Below, piece by piece: positions 11,825 to 22,870 of a stretch of DNA of 55,614 nt (the first letter of the stretch is position 1; each line of letters starts with the position of its first letter). The notes below the pieces were generated by a model. The model had not been told where the DNA came from and searched no databases. It was given only the letters and a program-made list of their open reading frames with translations. Source of the stretch: Proteromonas lacertae (lineage: Eukaryota > Sar > Bigyra > Opalinata > Proteromonadidae). A program made the position numbers and the translations under genes. The DNA lies in assembly GCA_002245135.1 (NCBI GenBank), contig NGBS01001201.1:1-55614 (forward strand), written 5' to 3'.

Positions 11825-14428
11825 ATGAAGAGGTTAAAGAACCGCGCTATAGCTAGACCAGGTAAATCAAAGCATCCACATCTTTTAGATTTCCTGTCAA
11901 ATAGTATTTATTATCATATAACATGGATTATAATCAACCTTGCTATATTGATAATATGTGATATTAGATGTGTTTTATTTGCTAAAGAATATGATATTTT
12001 CACAAACATTTTGTTCCTTATTATAATCATTGTGTTTCTTATAGAAATATTATTTAATACATTATTTGAAGAGAATTACTTCTTCAAATTTGATTTTTTC
12101 ATAGATTTTTTAGCTTTAGTCCAACTATTTTATGAAGTTTCGTTTATCACAGATTTATATGATGATTACAGCGTGAATGTATATATTGTCAACCTGGGCA
12201 AAGTGTCCAGACTAACCATCATAGCTAGACACATAACCAAAATTCAGAAAATCGTTTTAAATAACAGAAAGAAGAAGCAAATCCAAGAGATTATCAAGAA
12301 AGAAGGATTATTTGATCCAAATGAATATGATGAAGAATTAGAACAGAATGAAAGAATATCAGATAAAGTAAAATACAAAATTTTCACAAGATTTGTATAT
12401 TTATCACTCTTTTTGTTTACATTTCTTCCATTTTTCAGTTACTACCAATATCCAACAGCCACAAAGCAAGAAATTGTCGGAATTAGATCATTGCATTATG
12501 TTTTCCTAAGTAATGCTGAAATTAAAGAGAATCAGTGTGTATTTATAACCAATTACTTCAAATATACACATAAACCATTATATATGTCATTGCCATTAAT
12601 GTCAACATACAATATAACATTTATAAACGATTGTATAAAATCAGAAAAGAATTTAATTCATTGGAATTTGGATGCTTTATTAAGTAAAAGTGAAGTAAAT
12701 GAAAAATACCGTAGAAATGAATATTATTCAGTTTATTATAATAGATGTTTTGTAGAAAATGCTACTGCCAATAACATTACTGATAATAATATAATAGAAA
12801 ACAATAATGATATAAATGATATGATATGTAAAACTGAGATATATTTTGACAATACGAATGTAGCAAAGGATTTATCAATGAAAAATCTCTATTCAACTAT
12901 ATTAATCTCATTTACAATGATGTTTGGATTATTAATTGTAGTTCATGATATCAAATTAGTGGCATTGAAGAATATAGACAGGATGGTATATATAGCAACA
13001 ATGTTGAAAAAGAATCCATTAGCAGCATCAACTGATCTTTATAAAGAATATGGTAAAGATCACAAATATGAAACTGAAATATTAGAAAAAGCGTTAAGAA
13101 AGATTGGAATATTATTACAAACAAGTCTTGGTGAAGCTGGTGCAACAATCATTAAAAATGTATTAAAAGGATCAGGTAAATTGGATATGAGTCAACCTGG
13201 TAAAAAAGTAACAGCTGTATTTGGATTTATAAAAATACCTCGATTTATGGAGTGTACTGAATGTTTATTAGAGAATATAGTGATGTTAGTGAATGAATTA
13301 AGTAGTTTAGTTCATACTACAGTGAGAAGATATCATGGAAGTGTGAACAAGAATATAGGAGATAGTTATTTGATAGTGTGGAAATTAGATGATGAAATTG
13401 ATGATAAATATATACAACACAAGAAAGTAGGCAAAATGGGTGCTTTTAAAATGGGTGTAGGAAAAGATCCAAAAGATTTGGAAGAAACATTAAAGAATAC
13501 AGCTGATAATGCATTAGCTTGTTTTGTGTCTTTAATAGTAGAATGTAAAGTACAATTAAAACAGAAGAATAGTTTTATAGCAAAATATACGGAACATCCT
13601 GTGTTAAATAGTCATAAATGGACATTTGATTTAATGTATGGTTTACATATAGGTTGGGCAATTGAAGGAGCAATTGGATCTATTCATAAAATAGATGCAA
13701 GTTATTTATCTCCACATGTGAATATAGCAGCTCGTTTAGAACAAGCTACTCATCAATATGGAGTTGATTTGTTGTTTAGTGATCCATTATTTAATTGCTT
13801 ATCATCTCCATTACAGAATTGTTGTAGAAAAATAGATTGTGTTTTGGTGAAAGGTAGTCAACAACCTATATTCTTATATACATTTGATATATGTAATTAT
13901 GAAAGAGTAGTTTTACCTAGAAACTCTTGTGTAAGTGATGTTACTACAAATAGAAATAATTACAATAGCAGACAAGGTAGTATAATAGCTTTAAGTGAAA
14001 GTATTGTAGCTCAAATGTCAATGTCTTATAAACCAGAAAATAATAATAATAATTCTACAGTCACTACACCTACAGCTAATAGAGATAATGATAATAATAA
14101 TAATAATAATAGTGTTTATTCAGATACAAGTGATACAATTCATGATAATAGAAAGAATAGTTTGTGTAAAAGAGTAACTGAAGAAATCATGGTGAATCTG
14201 TTGAATGTACAGAAAGGTATTAGTCCCTGTTTCTTTTCGACTTTTTCTGCTGGATTTACCTATTATCATAGTGGAGCTTGGGATTTAGCGAAAAAGAATC
14301 TTGATGAGTGTTTGTTACATAAACCTAATGATGGACCTGCAAAGTGTTTATTGAGAGTTATTAATAGTAGAAATGGAGTAGCTCCAACTGATTGGCAAGG
14401 ATTTCGAGAATTGACCTCGAAATATTAG
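11825..14428 (+). CDS. Multi-pass membrane adenylate/guanylate cyclase-like protein
   Basis: A single exon of 867 residues. Several N-terminal helices (about residues 30-130, including IIINLAILIICDI) resemble a voltage-sensor-like bundle. A further helix near 190-210, an extracellular loop of about 150 residues with Asn-rich sites and a helix near 365 precede a class III cyclase domain at about 455-680. The domain belongs to the protist type with GFCDI in the first strand and SPNVN near the base-binding loop (here IDASYLSPHVNIAARLE). Asp513 of the second metal site is present (NKNIGDSYLIVW), but the first metal Asp is replaced by Lys470 (FGFIKI). It may be inactive alone or need a partner. 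A TPR-like tail (about 810-850) is typical of the family. Low-complexity Asn runs lie at about 740-760. Confidence 0.88.
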   Translation: MKRLKNRAIARPGKSKHPHLLDFLSNSIYYHITWIIINLAILIICDIRCVLFAKEYDIFTNILFLIIIIVFLIEILFNTLFEENYFFKFDFFIDFLALVQLFYEVSFITDLYDDYSVNVYIVNLGKVSRLTIIARHITKIQKIVLNNRKKKQIQEIIKKEGLFDPNEYDEELEQNERISDKVKYKIFTRFVYLSLFLFTFLPFFSYYQYPTATKQEIVGIRSLHYVFLSNAEIKENQCVFITNYFKYTHKPLYMSLPLMSTYNITFINDCIKSEKNLIHWNLDALLSKSEVNEKYRRNEYYSVYYNRCFVENATANNITDNNIIENNNDINDMICKTEIYFDNTNVAKDLSMKNLYSTILISFTMMFGLLIVVHDIKLVALKNIDRMVYIATMLKKNPLAASTDLYKEYGKDHKYETEILEKALRKIGILLQTSLGEAGATIIKNVLKGSGKLDMSQPGKKVTAVFGFIKIPRFMECTECLLENIVMLVNELSSLVHTTVRRYHGSVNKNIGDSYLIVWKLDDEIDDKYIQHKKVGKMGAFKMGVGKDPKDLEETLKNTADNALACFVSLIVECKVQLKQKNSFIAKYTEHPVLNSHKWTFDLMYGLHIGWAIEGAIGSIHKIDASYLSPHVNIAARLEQATHQYGVDLLFSDPLFNCLSSPLQNCCRKIDCVLVKGSQQPIFLYTFDICNYERVVLPRNSCVSDVTTNRNNYNSRQGSIIALSESIVAQMSMSYKPENNNNNSTVTTPTANRDNDNNNNNNSVYSDTSDTIHDNRKNSLCKRVTEEIMVNLLNVQKGISPCFFSTFSAGFTYYHSGAWDLAKKNLDECLLHKPNDGPAKCLLRVINSRNGVAPTDWQGFRELTSKY

Positions 14429-14880
14429 TCATAGTATTTTAATTAGTTATTTTAATAATTTATATTTTTATTGCTCTGTATATTTATTGATTATGAATGT
14501 AAATGGTTGCATAACAAATAATATTTCATCTTTCTGATTTTAAAATAATTTGTGAGTTTAACTTTGAATGAATTTATATACCAAAAGTTGAAAAAAATTT
14601 ATATTTGGCTTGACTTGATTTGATAATTTTTTTATTTTCGAATTATTTCACTTATTAAATCATATATTAAAGGGAAATTTGTATTTGCAAGTAGTAATCA
14701 AAAGGTCAAGTAGAAAAGTGGATAAAAAATAAAATAGTCTATTAATTACTCAAAAACAACTTTTATTCAAACTAGAGTGTTAATGTAATGTTTTAACAGA
14801 TATATATTCCTCTATTAGTGTTTAAAGATGAAAATTGAAAATGTGAATAAAAACGACTCAATATTTTGGAACAAAATAAT
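14429..14880. other. Intergenic, 452 bp
   Basis: Follows the cyclase stop and precedes the pseudokinase-LRR relic on the same strand. It is AT-rich with no open frame of note. It holds one copy of the 14-mer AAAACGACTCAATA at 14850-14863. Confidence 0.5.
14850..14863 (+). promoter_or_regulatory. Candidate promoter motif AAAACGACTCAATA
   Basis: The exact 14-mer recurs at 43522-43535, each time upstream of a pseudokinase gene (18 bp and 46 bp before the inferred first ATG). The core resembles a TGACTCA-like bZIP site. Function is inferred only from position and recurrence. Confidence 0.35.
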
Positions 14881-17763
14881 ATGACGAGTTTTACTTCATT
14901 TGCAGATGATATGCTAACTTCAATACTATCTTATGATGCTGAAGTATTTTTTTATTGATATACATGGAATAGACAAAAGAACGAGTAGAAAGGAGTAAAA
15001 TTGAGATTGATATTGTTGTAAAACAGAGCAACAATGTTAAAATGATTAAGATATTCGATATAGCGGATGTTATCAAGAAGAAAATATTTAAATTAGAAGA
15101 GAATATATTAATGTTATCCAAGTGTTGTTATTTTTTAGTTTATCCATATCAAATTTCAATAATAGGGAATAATTTGATGATATGTGTGAGAGAATATTAC
15201 TCAAGAGACTTAGAAAAAGTTATTTATGAAGAATCACTTTCAAATAACTATATTTTAGGTATAATATGTAGATTATGTGATATTTTAATGATATTAAATG
15301 GAAGTGAGTTTCTAAAAAATTGGAAGAGTTCTAACATAATATGTGAAAGTAAAGGTGAAATAAAGTTATGTGATTTACTTTTGAATGAGTTGAGAAGAGA
15401 AGAAGATTTGAGAATATATGATATCTGCTTTAACAGTCAAGAAGAATTGAATGGATCAGAATGTAATGATAAAAGTGTGATTTGGTCAATTGGATGTATA
15501 TTATATGAGATGATAAACAAAAAATTACCATTCAATGAAGATAATAATATGAATAAAACAAAAGAGAATATCCTAATATGCAATTACAGTATTGATGTAA
15601 AATGCGATGATGAAATGAAAAAATGATAGATAGAATGTTGAAAGTGAAGAGTGAAGATAGATTGAGTTTAATAGAGTTGAGAAAAGAAGTGACAAAAATG
15701 AATGAAATAGTGAAAGATAGCGATGATAATATAATGATGTACAGTGAAAGGATAGAAGTATTATACAATTACGATTACAATACAATTTTCACACTTCCAG
15801 TAATATTTCCTTCAAATTTTTATCTTGAAAGTGATAAATATAGAGAAATTCAAGACATATTGATAGAATTATACAATAATAAACCGAATCTAAGAATATT
15901 GTCGATGTTATTAATGATTAAATTATACAAAAGAGATTATTTAATTCATTATAGATTGAAATTTCAAATTCATCACCAATGTAAAGAAAAAGATAAAGAA
16001 TGTAACTTAGATGAAATGGTGTTTAATATTGATACTAGTTATGAAGATGAAATTGAAGTTGATCTTCTATGCTTCTGTTTATGTGAAGATGGAATGAATT
16101 ATTTATTCAAAATGATGAGATTAATATTCGTATAATTCATATAACTTTAATTTATTTATTTAGATTTTGCTTTAAAAATCCAATATCAATCATTATTTGG
16201 ATATTGTTTTTACCATTTATTTAAGATTCAAGAAATTAATTTATCATTATGTAGTCTAACTTTTCATTTTATTGAAACATTTTTTAAATCAATTTTATAC
16301 ATGAAACTGAAATATGTGAATCTTCAGTGTATTTATCATTTTATATATGTTTTAAAATAGATAATTATATTGGTCCAAAAGGGTTTAAATTATTTTTACC
16401 ATATTTACAATTATTAATCAACAAAGACAATGAATTGAATCTTGTGGGGATGAATTTAAACGATGAATGCATGATATTTTTATCACAAGCATTATACAAA
16501 CATCCAAATCTTAACAAAATAGATGTTACACAAAATGATAATATTCGTTCAAATGGATTAAAAGCATTATTCTCCAAATTTTCTATATCAAAGATTTGGT
16601 TTGATTTTAATGGAAGTAATAAAGATTTATTGATTGATAAAGACATTCCAAAGTTTATAAAATCAATAGAATATTATAAAAATGTATTAAATCTGAGTAA
16701 TTTAGACATTGACGATGATTTTTTCATTTCATTCATTCATTTAAGATTAAATGAATTAAACGAAATAGAAAGTTTAAATTTGAGTGGTATAATATGATAT
16801 TGTCTATTGATTAGATAATAAACTGACATATAGAAGTGTTAAAATACTGATTAATAAATTATCTGCATTGAGAAATCTTGAAGAACTTGAACTACATGGA
16901 AATGAAATAGGAGATTTAGGAATGAAAGCATTGTCTCCTCATTTGCATTTATTAAATACTTTGATTGGAATAGAATGCTCAAGTATAATAATAATTATTA
17001 TTTAATAAACAATGGAATAATATTAATCTTAAAGGAAATAATATTGGAATGAAAGGATTAAAATTAATTTGTGAAAAATCATTAGAAAGTAGAAGATGTG
17101 CATTTATACAAATGAAATCTTCATCATGGACAAATGAAGAATTGAAGTATTATTTGGATTATTGCATTATAAAGAAATAATGTAATAGAAAACATGATTT
17201 CTCAAGTATTAATTAGGTTTTTATAATGAAATAGATATGAATCTAAATGATTATCACATTTCATTAATTAAGGATTAAAAGGATTAACAGATTCTTTACC
17301 AGAAGATGATAAATATATATCACTATTTAACAATCCAATTGGAGATGAAGGAGTAGAGATAATATGTAAATATTTAGATAACTTTGTAATAAAGCGTAGT
17401 AGTTTTACCAACATTTATTCATTGAATATCTCAAGTATTATATTAACAATAATTTGAATAGATATAGGTATGAATGAAAAAGGATTAAAAGTGTTAATAC
17501 AAAGACTAAAAGGCTATTATGTATTTAGATATATGCACTTAGAAGGAAATGAATTAAATGAAAAAGAATTGAGAATAATGATAGAGAATAAAGAAGTGTT
17601 TGATTGTTTAGATGAATTATATATTACTGTGAAAGAGAACATAGATAAATCAGAAATGAAATCATTTCTTTATACATTTTCGTCTATCGGAATAATCAAT
17701 TTAGATGGAATATCAGAAGAAGAAAAAAACGAATTATTAAACCATTACAGTAATATTGAATAG
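14881..17763 (+). pseudogene. Decayed pseudokinase-LRR family member
   Basis: Exon 1 (14881-14943) splices over a 29-nt intron to a kinase-like region, then to leucine-rich repeats, in the same order as the better preserved paralogue at 31798-35085. The HRD triad is missing (LKNWKSSNI where HRDLKxxN is expected), and DFG is replaced by CDLLL. Lesions relative to the paralogue: a one-base frame loss in the A run at 15615-15620; a phase mismatch at the intron beginning 16123; loss of a block of LRRs and of an intron acceptor near 16980-17010; a TAA at 17178; and another frame break near 17275. Later exons (from 17470) remain open and end in a tidy stop. A dead gene is most likely, though short products could still be made. 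Confidence 0.8.
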
Positions 17764-17948
17764 AATTAAATAAAAGGATATTGATATATTTGTTTATATT
17801 ATGCTTATTTCATTTTCTGAATATCAAAATTATTTGCGTAAGTACAGTTGCTACTCATAAAATCAGAATTAAAAAATATCAACCATTCAAGCCAATTTAT
17901 AAAACGAATAAATATTCAGAAATAAAAAAGAAACGTTTTATCTAATAA

Positions 17949-19907
17949 ATGACAATACCACTTGCTGAGACACAAACTAATTTTGAAATAAATTGTGCTA
18001 CAGATTCTACAGTTGGTCCAGGTAAATATTTATCTCAAGGTACATATGAAGCAAAATCAGAATTAGCTCCATTCTCTACTAGTAAAATAAGAGATACAGA
18101 AGAAATAATTCCAACTCCACAAGCTCATCTCAATCCAGGTATTTTATTTTATGTATTTATGTGTTTAGGGCCTGGTTCATATCTTCCAATATTTATTAAC
18201 ACAAGAGCTGAACTTACAGCTAATTCATTCAAAACAACAGTATTTTGTTGGTTTTATTGTAAATAGATACCAAGGTTTGCTCCAAATGCTCCATTATCAA
18301 CAATATTTACCCCTGGTACTCCAGCTATAACACCAGGACCAGGAACATATGATTTATCACTTGAACAATATCCACCTTCACAAAGTAGACCAAGAACAAC
18401 AGAGGATAAAGTTCCTGAAGTTCAAATATTTGCAGGAAAACAACCTTCCAGTATTCCAGGAAAAGAAGACAGCTTAGGTTACAATATTGATAATCAAAAC
18501 CGATTAATAAAAAGACATCCGTCAAATGAAAAAGAAATGTTTACTGGTTTAAAAACAGATACAGTTGGACCAGGTCAATATGATTATACAGTCGATACAG
18601 TGAAATTAAGTCCAAGATATCATGATATTGACAAAGATATCAATCGTCCAGAATTATGGAAGCCTACTCATGAAAAATCTAATTGGTTACCTGATATAAA
18701 CAATCCAGGACCAGGCAAATATGATCCTCCAATACAAGCAACTATACCATATTCAGTTCATACAGCTGATAGTCCAAATTATAAATCTTTACCTTTTCAG
18801 TCTGATCAACCAATGGCTTATGAGATGTTTGATAAAGAAGCAGCTCGAAGACCAGGTCCAGGACATTATGAAGTAAAAGATGGAAATAAACCATCGGGAG
18901 ATGTAGATGTATTTTTATTTATTTTATAAATTTTATTAGATGTCAGTATTTGGATCAAATGCTGATAGAGTAGGTTGGAATCGTATATTAGAAACTCCAT
19001 TTTTTGATGTATAATATAATGAATTAATATCATTAACTATATATAGCCTTCATCAGCCACAGCACCTGGTCCTGGAACTTATGCTGAAGTTCGTTCTTCA
19101 TTTAAACCACCAACAGTAGATCCAGATGCTCCACCTGAAGTAATTGTACCATTTGATAATCATGAAATTCGAGAAGTATGTGAACCAGTAATAAAAACTG
19201 ACAAACCAGGTCCAGGAACCTATGAAGATAAACCAGATATTGAATTATTAAGTAATAAAAAGACAATGATTGGTCGATTTGGAGTATTTGGAACTCGAGC
19301 TGATAGAATTCGACCTGATACATTTGAAGTTCCAAAAGATTTAGTAAAACCAGTTCCAGGTCCAGGATATTATAATCCTAATGATAAATGTATATAATAT
19401 AATATAATATAATATAAAATAGTTTCTCAAAGATTAAAAAAGAATGCTTGTTATGAATCTAACCTAGATCGATTAGGTCATTATACAATTCACAATACTC
19501 CAATGATAGTGCAACTAAATAGAGATAAAATAACACCAGGTGTAGGTGATTATGAACTAGATTTGACATTATCAGGAACTAACAGTATGAAAAGAAGAGG
19601 GTTTAATTCAACGGGTAAAAGATTTGATAGTAAACATGTTTTAGGTGTAGCTATCCATCCTGTGCCAGGTCCTGGTAATTATGAAACAAATGATTCATTT
19701 GCTTTAGAAAAGAAGAATGATAGAAATATAAATCGAAGATTTTGCGCTGGTGTTAATAATTATAGAGAATTCTACACTCCTCAAAGAGTTGGACCTGGAT
19801 CTTATAATTTAGAAAGAAGTATTGGTAAAAAATCATTTAATGTAATTTATACTAAGAAATATGGTGGTAGACCACTGCATAGAACTGTACCTCTCAATTC
19901 TAAATAA
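17949..19907 (+). CDS. Sperm-tail PG-rich (SHIPPO/STPGR) repeat protein
   Basis: Six exons (introns 18139-18168, 18240-18266, 18909-18939, 19009-19046, 19390-19422) give 599 residues. About twelve PGPGxY repeats run through it, for example TVGPGKY, NPGPGKYDP, RPGPGHYEV, APGPGTYAE, KPGPGTYED and VPGPGNYET. The family includes outer dense fibre 3-like proteins and microtubule inner proteins that sit inside flagellar doublets. Its presence implies a flagellated stage in the life cycle. There is no membrane segment or signal peptide. The start is the first ATG after an in-frame stop. Introns interrupt the repeats at varied positions, so repeats are not exon units. Confidence 0.93.
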
Positions 19908-20169
19908 TTATTTTGTTATTGTATTTATTTGCTGTATATTTGGTTATGATTAAATATAAAGAGGATAATATTATAAATTTTATTAAAAAAACTGAGAATT
20001 GGATGTTATAATTTAACAATTATGAATTATGTGTATTATTTGATCTATATGTTTCTAATATCCCAAAAAGTGTTTGTATACACAAAATTACTAACTGAAG
20101 TATGGCTATTTTCGAAAATGTCATTCTTTAGTATGAAAGATGCATTAAATTATTGAATACTGAATATGA

Positions 20170-20340
20170 AGGTTTTAAGTGAATATGATAATTTGAATGG
20201 TAATTTGAAGAGTAGTAATACTGTAAATGAGTATCATAACGAAATAAATATATGTGATGTATATTCAAAAGTCCAAAAGAGTTGAACGGATTGTTTGGAA
20301 TAATATCTTGAGATATAAATACAGTATTAATATGAAATAA
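20170..20340 (+). pseudogene. Fragment of the pseudokinase-LRR family
   Basis: DNA here aligns with 32208-32510 of the pseudokinase-LRR gene: shared stretches include AGTGAATATGA, GGTAATTTGAAGAGTAGTAA, CAAAAGTCCAAAAGAGTTGAA and AAATACAGTATT. Reading frames are lost and internal parts are missing. It faces the 3' end of BTB copy B. It is a remnant, not a functional gene. Confidence 0.75.
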
Positions 20341-20398
20341 GGTTGTTTGGAATAATTTATTTAATATACAAATAATGAAAATTATAGGCAATACAATT

Positions 20399-22517
20399 CT
20401 ATTCTTCAATCAACCATTTAGTTAGATTTACCTCCATTTTGAAGAATTCAGCGCCAATATATACATACGGATATAATTCATCAGGAAGATTTGTAAATAA
20501 AATATTATTATTTCCATATTTGTCAATAATTGAGAATGTTTTTTTCTTCATATCAAATATTACTTCACAACTGCAATCACCCAAATCTATTTTATTTAGT
20601 TTTTGCATTATACCAATATTACCATAGCAGCTTCTATAAAATAGATCTATCTGACAATATTTGTCATGCTAATTACTATACATATTAGCTGATTCTATAG
20701 CCCCTATAAAGAAATCAAGAACTTCACATGAAGATGAGAAATAAAAGTGGTAAATTGATTTTTCCATCTTTACATTTAACAAACAATTTCTCCCATATTC
20801 GCAAGTTTAATAAGAAATTGTTCTTTTATTTTCACTAATTTTATAGCCAAAAGTTTCTATAAAATGAATTTCTAAGATAGAATATAATTTCAGTTTTTAT
20901 ACTTTCAAATATCGCTAATCTCATTTTATATTCTTCTTCATTCCATATATTCTTAGCAACTACAATTAAATCACCTTTATATGGTTTACTTACTAATCCA
21001 CTAATTTCACCTGTCTCTTTATTGAATGATAAACCATTTGGTAATTCTATTGATAAAATTATGACATTTATACTTGATTTTAGAAAATATTCTTCTACAT
21101 CTCCATCAACTATTGGTTTTAAACATATTTTCATGTTTAAATATATCACTCCTTCATATTTGAATTCTTTTATTTTTCTATCTATCAATATTACATTACA
21201 TCTTTTTTATACATTTTATTCTTATTCTTTTTCTTTCATCTTTTATAATCTCATTTATTAATTCATTCTCTCTATCTTCAATTCCTCTATTATGAATATA
21301 ATAATAAATATTGTTAATGTTTTCAGCATGCTTTAATAAGATTTTATCATTTTCAATTATATCATATAGAATTTCCATTCCACATTTCTCTACCATTATA
21401 TCAAACATTTCATTTGTCTCGCCTTCACTTCTTCTAATAAATGTAAATAAACATTTCAAAATATTCTCATTTCTTTTCTTTCTTTTCATAAAATCATTCC
21501 ATTTATTCATTTTATATTCATTTAATAATTCGTCTAATAATAGTTTAAATTCTTCATAATGCAAACATAAGTCATTTTCATATATTATTAACATTACCAT
21601 CATTTTAATAATCATATTTCCTTCAACTAATAACATTTCTAAATCTATTATGTTTTTCTTAACAATCTCATTATTGATCATTTCTTCTTCTATTAAAAAA
21701 TAGAATAGAAATGGTTTATACTTTTCATTTCGATTTCTTCATTTTCTTTTGGATACTTATCTATCAGATATTCATATAATATTTGGTTTTTGATTTTTGG
21801 AATTGAGATATATCTTATTAACTGATTTATTTCATTTTCATTTATTCTGTTCATTATCTCTTTCATCATTTCATTTTCTTCTTCATTCAAATATTTCTCA
21901 TTCATTAACATATAACCATTCAATAATTCTTTTAATTCACTTCTATTTCCATTAAATATTATTTCATTACTAAAGATTTCTTTTATACTATTCACATTCA
22001 TCTCATTTATCATTTTATCATTCAATAATCGATAAATCTTCATACTTAAGTATTTATTCATTTCTATCTTCATTTCTAATAGATTCTTATTCTCAAGTAT
22101 GTATTTCTCATTCAACAATTCAACAATCATTTTATCATTTTCATTCATTCTTTTCATTATATATTCTTTCAGTATTTTCAACAATCTATTCTCATTATAA
22201 CAAACACAAATCAATAACAGTTTAACACAGTTATTATCTTCAACATTTATATCATTTCCTTCATAATATCTTTCTAACATCAGAAATACATCTTTATTAC
22301 ATCCTTCATATAACTCTAATGGTTCTTTAAACTCTTTATCTTCTAAAATCTCTCGAAATGTATCATTACAACAACACAATAATGATTTCAATGTTTTCAT
22401 TTCTTCATTTTCAACTAATACTCTCAAATCACCATATCCACACTTTATCATTTTTCGAATAAGACTATGTAGATATATTATAGCATAATTGAGCCGATTG
22501 ATTATTATACCCTTCAT
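20399..22517 (-). pseudogene. BTB / He_PIG / SPRY-like protein, copy B (two in-frame stops)
   Basis: Four exons (introns 21690-21721, 21182-21212, 20872-20902) total exactly 675 codons. The domain order is BTB-like (residues about 1-110), helical Asn/Glu/Lys-rich linker, a He_PIG unit with LPNGLSFNKETGEISG, then a SPRY-like end. The SPRY end is seen in FDMKKKTFSIIDKYGNN and the following NILFTNLPDELYPYVYIG, the usual strand pair before the SPRY core. Two in-frame stops interrupt the SPRY part: a TAA where copy A has a Tyr codon, and a TAG (near 20671) where copy A has CAG. Exon-intron structure and length are otherwise perfect, so decay is recent. An adaptor role in ubiquitination is inferred from the domains only. 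Confidence 0.75.
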
Positions 22518-22690
22518 TTTTATGTATATTTGATTTAATTATCATTTCTATAGTCTTAAAATTGATAAAATATGTAAAAGCTTGATACTTGTCAAATCAA
22601 TGTAATTTACATTTTAAATGTCATAATCAATTTTTCATTCATTTAATGTATAAAATATAGATATAAAGGTATAAATATTTATAAATAATT
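20521..22690. repeat. Segmental duplication, right copy
   Basis: Direct repeat of the block at 1-2155, in the same orientation, 20.5 kb away. Coding parts, introns and about 170 nt of 5' flank are all retained. The flank boundary is sharp. Confidence 0.9.
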
Positions 22691-22870
22691 ATCTATTTTC
22701 ACTCTCTATTATTGTATTGTTAAGAATAGTTTGAACATGCAAAATGAATTCGTCTATTCAGTACTATTCTTCTTGATTCATACAACAACAAAACAAACAT
22801 TCATATATATAATAAACGACGAAATTAGATTCAACTAATAACATTATATAGTATCTTCCTGTATAATTAT
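22518..22870. other. Intergenic, 353 bp
   Basis: The first 170 nt are the duplicated 5' flank of the BTB gene and presumably carry its promoter. The rest is AT-rich 3' flank of the soluble cyclase gene. Nothing else recognisable. Confidence 0.5.

Noticed and set aside
15042-17763. +1 recoding of the pseudokinase-LRR copy at 14881
   Set aside because: Its breaks go in several directions, include a missing LRR block and a lost acceptor, and a double shift would be needed at 15620. Plain decay explains it better.
20660-20815. Reassigned stop codons in BTB copy B
   Set aside because: The TAA and TAG correspond to Tyr and Gln codons in copy A, so no single reassignment fits, and TAA, TAG and TGA all end other genes.
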